Shown here: piece after piece, positions 6,330-10,689 of the stretch | How positions within the stretch are numbered: position 1 is the first letter of the stretch | Layout of the letters: every line of letters begins with the position of its first letter | From: Eubacterium sp. TM05-53 | GTDB lineage: Bacteria; Bacillota_I; Bacilli_A; Erysipelotrichales; Erysipelotrichaceae | Reading direction: 5' to 3' | DNA length: 10,689 nucleotides | NCBI RefSeq assembly: GCF_003436425.1 | Contig: NZ_QSPK01000072.1 | Location: 1 to 10,689 of the forward strand | Notes under the pieces: model-generated | The model's database searches: none | What the model saw: only the letters and a program-made list of their open reading frames with translations | Told to the model about the DNA's origin: nothing | Position numbers and translations under genes: made by a program

Positions 6330-7166
6330 ATGAAATTAATATTTTTAGATGCAGATGGAACACTACTACATAGTGATGGACATATTCCTGAAAGCACAAT
6401 TTTAGCTTGCGAATTAGCCCAAAAGAATGGACATAAGATTTGCTTAGGTACTGGAAGACAAGTTGTTGAAATCATTGGAGATTTAAAAAAAATCCATTTT
6501 GATGCTTGTATTTGTGGTAGCGGCTCTACTGTTATTGTTGATGATAAAATCATTCATGACAGCAATTTTGATCATAAAGAGAGTTTTCAATTAAAAAAAT
6601 ATTTCTTTGAAAATCAAATTCCATTTATTGTTGAAGGCAGTCATGGTTTGTTCTCTACGCAAAACGTAGTGGATTACTTAAATGGCAATCTAGACAAATT
6701 ATGTTACAATCTGTCTCCAGAAGAAAAAGCTAAACACAGTTTAGCTTTGGTCATTCAACAAATTCATGTTGTCAGTACTAAAGAACTAGAAAAATGCCCC
6801 ATTAATAAAATTGCTTTTTTAAACTCTCCTATTCCTATTGAAGTAATAGTAAAACAATTTAATCAAAAATATGATGTAATTCCATCAACATATCCACCTT
6901 ATGGCAAAATGAGCGGTGAAATCACACGTAAACATATCACAAAGGCAAATGGAATTGATATTATCGCAAAATATTTTGATATTTCCAAAGAAAATATTAT
7001 TTCTGTTGGAGACAATTATAATGATCTACCAATGTTTGAAAAATCTGGTTATTCTATCGCTATGGGTAATAGTGTTGACGAAGTAAAAAAACAAGCTGAT
7101 TATGTAACAGATGACATCTTACAAGATGGTATTTATAATGCCTTTAAAAATTTAAATATTATATAG
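6330..7166 (+). CDS. Cof-type HAD-IIB sugar-phosphate/phosphoprotein-like phosphatase
   Basis: This 278-residue cytoplasmic hydrolase of the haloacid dehalogenase superfamily carries all four motifs. They are nucleophile Asp7 and acid Asp9 in FLDADGTLL, Thr41 in LGTGR, Lys205 in ITKANGID, and the Mg-binding acids Asp228/Asp232 in GDNYNDLPM. A C2B cap lies between about 85 and 195. Cof-type enzymes hydrolyse phosphate monoesters such as sugar phosphates, FMN or pyridoxal phosphate with overlapping specificity. Next to a PTS, a sugar 6-phosphate or phosphoglycoside is a reasonable but unproved substrate. The start is fixed by AAGGAG 8 bases upstream. It is the first gene of the rightward operon, divergent from the PTS, and the dehydrogenase follows after 11 bases. 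Length is normal for the family. Confidence 0.9.
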   Translation: MKLIFLDADGTLLHSDGHIPESTILACELAQKNGHKICLGTGRQVVEIIGDLKKIHFDACICGSGSTVIVDDKIIHDSNFDHKESFQLKKYFFENQIPFIVEGSHGLFSTQNVVDYLNGNLDKLCYNLSPEEKAKHSLALVIQQIHVVSTKELEKCPINKIAFLNSPIPIEVIVKQFNQKYDVIPSTYPPYGKMSGEITRKHITKANGIDIIAKYFDISKENIISVGDNYNDLPMFEKSGYSIAMGNSVDEVKKQADYVTDDILQDGIYNAFKNLNII

Positions 7167-7177
7167 GAGACTTACTT

Positions 7178-8119
7178 ATGAAAAAAATATATACATTTAT
7201 CCCTTTAAAAACAGAACACAAAAAAATATTGGAAAGTTCATCATCGAATTGTGAATTCATCCATTTAGGTTTAATCAAACCAACTCTTGAACAAGTTAAA
7301 GATGCAAATGTCATCATTGGAAATATTCCAGTTGATATTCTTAAAAATATTCCAGACTTAGAGTTTGTACAACTTAACAGTGCCGGTACCAATGGATATG
7401 CCGACAATCCAGATTTTCCTAAGAATGTAGCACTTGCCAATGCATCAGGAGCTTATGGAGTTGCGATATCAGAATGTATTCTAGCTGGTATTTTAACTTT
7501 GATGAAACATATTCCTAGCTACATCAAGAATCAATCCAACCATGAATGGAAAGATGAAGGAAGTGTTAAATCTATTTATGGATCAAATATTCTTGTATTA
7601 GGTTTAGGTGATATTGGAAAAGAATTTTCTAAAAGAGCCTATACGATGGGTGCACATATTACAGGAATCAAAAGGAATGTTAAAGATAAGCCAGATTATA
7701 TTGATAAATTATGTACAATGGATTCACTATATGATGAATTAGAAAAGGCAGATATCATTGTTTCAAGTCTTCCTGGTTCAAAATCTACATATCATTTATT
7801 AGATGAAAAAGCACTAAATTATGTTAAGAAACAACCCATTTTTGTAAATGTAGGAAGAGGAACTTTAATTGATTCATGTGTACTAGAAAAAGCACTAAAA
7901 GAAAACATATTCTCAGGTGCCTACATTGATGTAACAGATCCTGAACCATTACCCAAGGACTCAAATTTGTGGAACATAAACAATTTAATTATCACACCAC
8001 ATGTAACAGGTGGTTATCACTTAGAAGAAACATTGAATCGTATTGTACAAATTAGTGCTACAAATATTAAAAATCATTGTGAAGGAAAAGAAATTATAAA
8101 CAGAGTGAAGATAGGATAA
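7178..8119 (+). CDS. D-isomer-specific 2-hydroxyacid dehydrogenase (hydroxypyruvate/glyoxylate reductase-like)
   Basis: This 313-residue cytoplasmic oxidoreductase interconverts a D-2-hydroxyacid and its 2-keto acid. It has the split catalytic domain flanking a Rossmann domain: GLGDIG (142-147) binds the cofactor, and the family triad is Arg227 in VGRGTLID, Glu256 in DVTDPEPLP and His275 in TPHVTGGYH. After the second Rossmann strand the sequence reads ITGIKRN, with Lys and Arg where NAD enzymes have an acidic residue, which favours NADP(H) (inference). Glyoxylate/hydroxypyruvate reductase is the most attractive role because D-glycerate could then go to the glycerate kinase encoded at 1854-2969. 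Other 2-keto acids are possible. AGGAG overlapping the HAD stop drives its translation, and the acylphosphatase follows after 5 bases. Confidence 0.88.
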   Translation: MKKIYTFIPLKTEHKKILESSSSNCEFIHLGLIKPTLEQVKDANVIIGNIPVDILKNIPDLEFVQLNSAGTNGYADNPDFPKNVALANASGAYGVAISECILAGILTLMKHIPSYIKNQSNHEWKDEGSVKSIYGSNILVLGLGDIGKEFSKRAYTMGAHITGIKRNVKDKPDYIDKLCTMDSLYDELEKADIIVSSLPGSKSTYHLLDEKALNYVKKQPIFVNVGRGTLIDSCVLEKALKENIFSGAYIDVTDPEPLPKDSNLWNINNLIITPHVTGGYHLEETLNRIVQISATNIKNHCEGKEIINRVKIG

Positions 8120-8124
8120 ATATT

Positions 8125-8448
8125 ATGTTTAATTTATTTAAGAAAAAGGAGAAATCAAAAAGAGAACTCCCTTCTGGAACTATCCGAAAAAGATATTATT
8201 TTGAAGGAACAGTTCAAAATATAGGGTTTCGTTTTGAAATCCAAAAGCGTGCAAAACCTTTAGGAATCACTGGATTTGCACAGAACAATGATGATGGCAC
8301 AGTAACTGCCGAATTACAAGGAAGTGAGAAAGATATTGATAAAGTAATTACAGATCTTCAAAATATCGATCGTATTCAAATTGACTTTATCAGTGAAAAA
8401 GATCTTCCTGTTGATTATTACGAAAAAGATTTCTATATTTTATATTAA
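8125..8448 (+). CDS. Acylphosphatase with a basic N-terminal extension
   Basis: This 107-residue protein carries the compact alpha/beta fold of acylphosphatase (about 20-107), which hydrolyses carboxyl-phosphate bonds such as that of 1,3-bisphosphoglycerate or acetyl phosphate. The signature GTVQNIGFR (28-36) matches the phosphate-binding loop, with catalytic Arg36 at its end. Asn54 in FAQNNDDGTV fills the second catalytic position. Stand-alone enzymes are usually about 90 residues. Here a Lys-rich tail, MFNLFKKKEKSKRE, is added in front, perhaps for membrane or RNA contact. The ribosome site is weak (AGGATA), so translation is probably coupled to the dehydrogenase, whose stop is 5 bases away. 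Its physiological job is often obscure. A hairpin follows the stop. Confidence 0.85.
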   Translation: MFNLFKKKEKSKRELPSGTIRKRYYFEGTVQNIGFRFEIQKRAKPLGITGFAQNNDDGTVTAELQGSEKDIDKVITDLQNIDRIQIDFISEKDLPVDYYEKDFYILY

Positions 8449-8479
8449 AATCAGTCCACCAATATATGATGGACTGATT
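8449..8479 (+). terminator. Hairpin after the acylphosphatase gene
   Basis: The arms AATCAGTCCA and TGGACTGATT pair perfectly (10 bp) around an 11-base loop, starting just after the stop. No clean T-run follows directly (CATCTTGAAGATATTTTT comes next, itself a small hairpin then T5), so termination may be partial and some readthrough into the AraC gene is possible. Confidence 0.55.
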
Positions 8480-8483
8480 CATC

Positions 8484-8531
8484 TTGAAGATATTTTTCTT
8501 GTTTTGTTTGTGCTATTGATCATATCTTCAA
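8484..8531. repeat. Inverted repeat TTGAAGATAT ... ATATCTTCAA upstream of the AraC gene
   Basis: Two perfectly complementary 10-base arms (8484-8493 and 8522-8531) are separated by 28 bases and lie 50-100 bases before the regulator's start. They could be an operator for autoregulation or a large stem-loop. No strong promoter hexamers were identified in this 134-base gap. Confidence 0.4.
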
Positions 8532-8582
8532 TATAAGAATAACGAATATATTATAAGAAAAACGTCAAAAGGAGTTTGAATT

Positions 8583-9479
8583 ATGAGTTTACAACGTTCG
8601 GGTTTACGAACCAATAATGAATCTATGCAATTAGAAGCACATGGTACGAATGAATTTCCTTGTGCCGCTTATGAAATTAATACAGCTAATAACCAAAATC
8701 ACATTGTAGATTTACATTGGCATGAAGAATTTGAAATTATTTATTGTGCCAAAGGAACTTTAAATTTAAGAATCCCCTCTAAAACATACGTCATTGAACA
8801 AGATGCTATAGCCATCTTAAACACAAATGTGATGCATTATATTATTTGTAGCAACGACGCAATTCTTCAATTTTTTGTTTTTAACTCAAAATTAATTACC
8901 GGAACTTCTAATTCTTCATTCGCAAAAAAATACATTGTTCCTTTGATGAATTGTAAAACTTTTGATTGCTATATATATCACGGCAAATACGTCGAATTAT
9001 TTAAAGAAGCTTTTTATTCTATCAAAGATGAATCTTTTGACTACGAATTTATTGTACGAGATAATTTGAGTCAAATTTTATTAGATCTTTATACACAATT
9101 TGAAAACAAATTTGATTCAATTCCATCAACATTAAATACAAATACACAGCGAATTCGTACTATGATTTCTTTTATTAAAACAAATTATGCATCTCCTCTA
9201 GATGTGCGACAAATCAGTGATACCGTAAATATCAGCCAAAGAGAATGTCTTCGATGCTTCAAAAAAACACTTCAAATTTCTCCTATACAATACTTAATTC
9301 GTTATAGAATCATTAAAAGTGCTGAATTATTAGTAGATAATCCAACTAAAAATATCGATCAAATTGGTTATGAATGTTGTTTTGAAACGCCTAGTTATTA
9401 CACTCAACTATTCAAAAGATATTATAATTGTACACCAACAGAATTTAGAAATAGTCAAAAAAAAGAGCGTAATCTTTAA
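8583..9479 (+). CDS. AraC-family transcriptional regulator with N-terminal cupin sensor
   Basis: This 298-residue DNA-binding protein has an N-terminal cupin/jelly-roll ligand domain (about 25-100), with the typical HWHEEFEIIYCAKGTLNL followed by a second-half strand pattern. A helical linker (about 130-185) leads to a C-terminal AraC domain with two helix-turn-helix units at about 205-226 (ASPLDVRQISDTVNISQREC) and 255-280 (ending SYYTQLFKRYYNCTPTEFR). The Asn-Ile-Asp-Gln-Ile and Phe-Lys-Arg elements are canonical. The start is set by AAAAGGAG 8 bases upstream. Its location downstream of the sugar operon makes it the likely local activator, perhaps acting at the direct repeats before the HAD gene and sensing a sugar or its derivative. 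It ends inside the left arm of a terminator shared with the convergent kinase gene. Confidence 0.9.
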   Translation: MSLQRSGLRTNNESMQLEAHGTNEFPCAAYEINTANNQNHIVDLHWHEEFEIIYCAKGTLNLRIPSKTYVIEQDAIAILNTNVMHYIICSNDAILQFFVFNSKLITGTSNSSFAKKYIVPLMNCKTFDCYIYHGKYVELFKEAFYSIKDESFDYEFIVRDNLSQILLDLYTQFENKFDSIPSTLNTNTQRIRTMISFIKTNYASPLDVRQISDTVNISQRECLRCFKKTLQISPIQYLIRYRIIKSAELLVDNPTKNIDQIGYECCFETPSYYTQLFKRYYNCTPTEFRNSQKKERNL

Positions 9480-9502
9480 CAAAAAGAAGTTACGTTCTTT
9501 TT
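9460..9502. terminator. Bidirectional terminator between the AraC and kinase genes
   Basis: AAAAAGAGCGTAA (9460-9472) pairs with TTACGTTCTTTTT (9490-9502) over 13 bp with one G-U wobble. T-runs occur on both strands: T5 rightward, and an uninterrupted run of about eight leftward. The left arm overlaps the last codons of the AraC gene. Confidence 0.85.
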
Positions 9503-9510
9503 AATACTCT

Positions 9511-10530
9511 TTATCTAGATAAGTTTGTGCTCTTAGAATTCATGATTTTAAATACATCTTCTTGTGTTACCACATTAAAATCATGTTGAATCATAAGCTT
9601 TAATACACTCGCACTGATTGCGAAATCGACTGTCTTCTGTGGATCAAATCCATTGATTAGTCCATGCACAAATGCAGCACCATAGGCATCTCCTGCTCCC
9701 ACAGCTTCTAAGCTATGTACTCTATGAATTGGACTTTGGTAGAACTTTCCATCCTCATAATAGATGCCCATCCAATCTCCTTCTTCTACAGTATGCATAT
9801 TTCTTAATACACTAGTCACACTCTTCACATTTGGGAATTGACGAGTAATTTCTAACATACCTTCTTTATAAGTATCAATCTGATCAATACCTGTAGATAA
9901 GTTACCATCAAAGGCATGAATTCCTAGTGTTGCTTCAAAATCTTCATCATTGGCAATACATACATCTACATACTGCATTAAATCACGCATGACAACTTGC
10001 GCTTGTTCTTTAGACCACATTTTTCCACGATAATTTAAATCACAAATCACTTGAATATCATTTTCCTTACAATACTTCAAAGCACTTCTTACTGTATCCT
10101 CAACATATTTAGATACAGCTGGAGTTACGCCTGAAAAATAGAAAACATCTCCTGGCTCTAAGATATTTTCCCAATGATATTCACTTGGCTGAGATAGTGA
10201 AAAAGCACTAAATGCACGATCATATACAACGTTTGTACTACGAATATCACTTCCTTTTTCAAAGAAGTAAATTCCTAATCTGTCTCCACCTCTAACCAAA
10301 TAATCCGTATTTACACCATAATAACGAATTTCACTTAATGCTGACATACCCACTGGGTTATTTGGGACTTTAGATACAAAAGCACATTGATCTTCATACA
10401 TCGCTAAACTTACAGCTACATTAGCCTCTGCACCACCATAACTCGCCTCAAAACCATCGCTTTGCATAATACGCAAGTTTTCTGGTGTCTTTAAACGAAG
10501 CATGATTTCTCCAAAAGTTACTACCTTCAT
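9511..10530 (-). CDS. kdgK: PfkB-family sugar kinase, probably 2-keto-3-deoxygluconate kinase
   Basis: This 339-residue cytoplasmic ribokinase-family enzyme would phosphorylate 2-keto-3-deoxygluconate with ATP to KDPG in hexuronate or Entner-Doudoroff-type catabolism. It opens with MKVVTFGEIMLRL. It then has substrate-site GGAEANVAVSLA (32-43), FYFSGVTPAVS (130-140), the KDG-kinase-like DLNYRGKMWS (164-173) and the anion-hole/catalytic loop AVGAGDAYGAAF (276-287) with base Asp281. The usual DTxGAGD signature here reads EAVGAGD, a mild departure. The assignment to KDG rather than fructose or another sugar rests on DLNYRxKMW and the overall length. GGAGG lies 9 bases before the ATG. The gene has its own promoter and converges on the AraC gene, so it may belong to a separate regulon. 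No uronate-pathway neighbour lies in the window. Confidence 0.82.
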   Translation of the reverse strand: MKVVTFGEIMLRLKTPENLRIMQSDGFEASYGGAEANVAVSLAMYEDQCAFVSKVPNNPVGMSALSEIRYYGVNTDYLVRGGDRLGIYFFEKGSDIRSTNVVYDRAFSAFSLSQPSEYHWENILEPGDVFYFSGVTPAVSKYVEDTVRSALKYCKENDIQVICDLNYRGKMWSKEQAQVVMRDLMQYVDVCIANDEDFEATLGIHAFDGNLSTGIDQIDTYKEGMLEITRQFPNVKSVTSVLRNMHTVEEGDWMGIYYEDGKFYQSPIHRVHSLEAVGAGDAYGAAFVHGLINGFDPQKTVDFAISASVLKLMIQHDFNVVTQEDVFKIMNSKSTNLSR

Positions 10531-10556
10531 AATATATATCCTCCATAAACTCTTTA

Positions 10557-10565
10557 ATTATACCA
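10557..10565 (-). promoter_or_regulatory. Extended -10 promoter of the kinase gene
   Basis: On the minus strand TGGTATAAT forms a perfect extended -10 (TGnTATAAT). No good -35 hexamer stands 17 bases upstream, which extended -10 promoters tolerate. The predicted start near 10550 gives a leader of about 20 bases containing the GGAGG ribosome site. Confidence 0.65.
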
Positions 10566-10598
10566 TTTTTTAATGTCTACTCATTCTTATTTTTTCGT

Positions 10599-10654
10599 CC
10601 TTTCATGAAAGGGATTTCAAAAAGTGCTTGTATTTTACCTGAACTATTCATGAA
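10599..10654. promoter_or_regulatory. Two TTCATGAA palindromes upstream of the kinase promoter
   Basis: A perfect 14-bp palindrome, CCTTTCATGAAAGG (10599-10612), lies about 37 bases upstream of the -10 box. A second core, TTCATGAA (10647-10654), is centred 45 bp further upstream. The pair looks like a dimer-binding operator upstream of the promoter. The regulator is unknown. The remaining sequence to the window edge (10655-10689) shows nothing recognisable. Confidence 0.5.
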
Positions 10655-10689
10655 AATATAAAAATTCGTAGAATGTTCCTAATTTAAAG

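Noticed and set aside
6314..6553. 79-codon minus-strand ORF opposite the HAD gene
   Set aside because: It runs across the HAD start and ribosome site and has no signal of its own.
7159..7440. 93-codon minus-strand ORF opposite the dehydrogenase
   Set aside because: Antisense shadow of a gene with full family motifs.
1..10689. CRISPR array, tRNA or rRNA genes, phage genes
   Set aside because: No regularly spaced repeats, cloverleaf-like sequence, rRNA motifs or phage structural genes were seen.

Overview
The window is AT-rich DNA with strong AGGAGG-type ribosome sites, sigma-A-like promoters, a catabolite-responsive (cre) operator and short intergenic gaps. This points to a low-GC Gram-positive gut Firmicute. 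The style of the IS transposase and of the alpha-glucoside PTS permease is most like Erysipelotrichia (Erysipelotrichaceae/Coprobacillaceae relatives), but that is an inference from memory of families and was not searched.

Layout. (1) Positions 1-about 978 hold the right part of an ISL3-family insertion sequence: the C-terminal part of the transposase running in from the left edge, a tightly coupled 56-residue acidic micro-ORF, a perfect hairpin and a probable right end. The IS stops within a few bases of the stop codon of the next gene. (2) Positions 981-6105 hold a leftward operon, in transcription order: PTS glucose/alpha-glucoside-family EIICB permease, a 170-residue unknown membrane protein, an intrinsic terminator-like hairpin, an AEC (auxin efflux carrier) family transporter, glycerate 2-kinase and an alpha/beta-hydrolase esterase. 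(3) Positions 6106-6329 are a divergent control region. It has a well-formed promoter for the PTS gene with a cre operator over its -35 box, and a pair of direct repeats (TTCCAAnTnTTGAAA, 30 bp apart) whose last copy supplies the likely -35 of the rightward genes. (4) Positions 6330-8448 hold a rightward operon: Cof-type HAD phosphatase, D-2-hydroxyacid dehydrogenase and acylphosphatase, ending in a hairpin. (5) Positions 8583-9479 hold an AraC-family regulator with an N-terminal cupin sensor. It converges through a shared bidirectional terminator on (6) a leftward PfkB-family kinase, probably 2-keto-3-deoxygluconate kinase (9511-10530), which has an extended -10 promoter and paired TTCATGAA palindromes upstream.

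Working together (inference): the two divergent operons and the AraC gene look like one carbon-utilisation locus under catabolite repression. The PTS would import and phosphorylate a glucose-like or glycoside substrate. The esterase and HAD phosphatase could remove acyl and phosphate groups. The hydroxyacid dehydrogenase and glycerate kinase together suggest a glycerate/hydroxypyruvate-type intermediate entering glycolysis as 2-phosphoglycerate, and the AEC carrier could move an organic acid. No phospho-glycosidase or EIIA is present in the window, so the substrate is not determined. The most novel elements are the unknown membrane protein between the PTS and AEC genes, the unusual gene combination, and the repeat-based control region.
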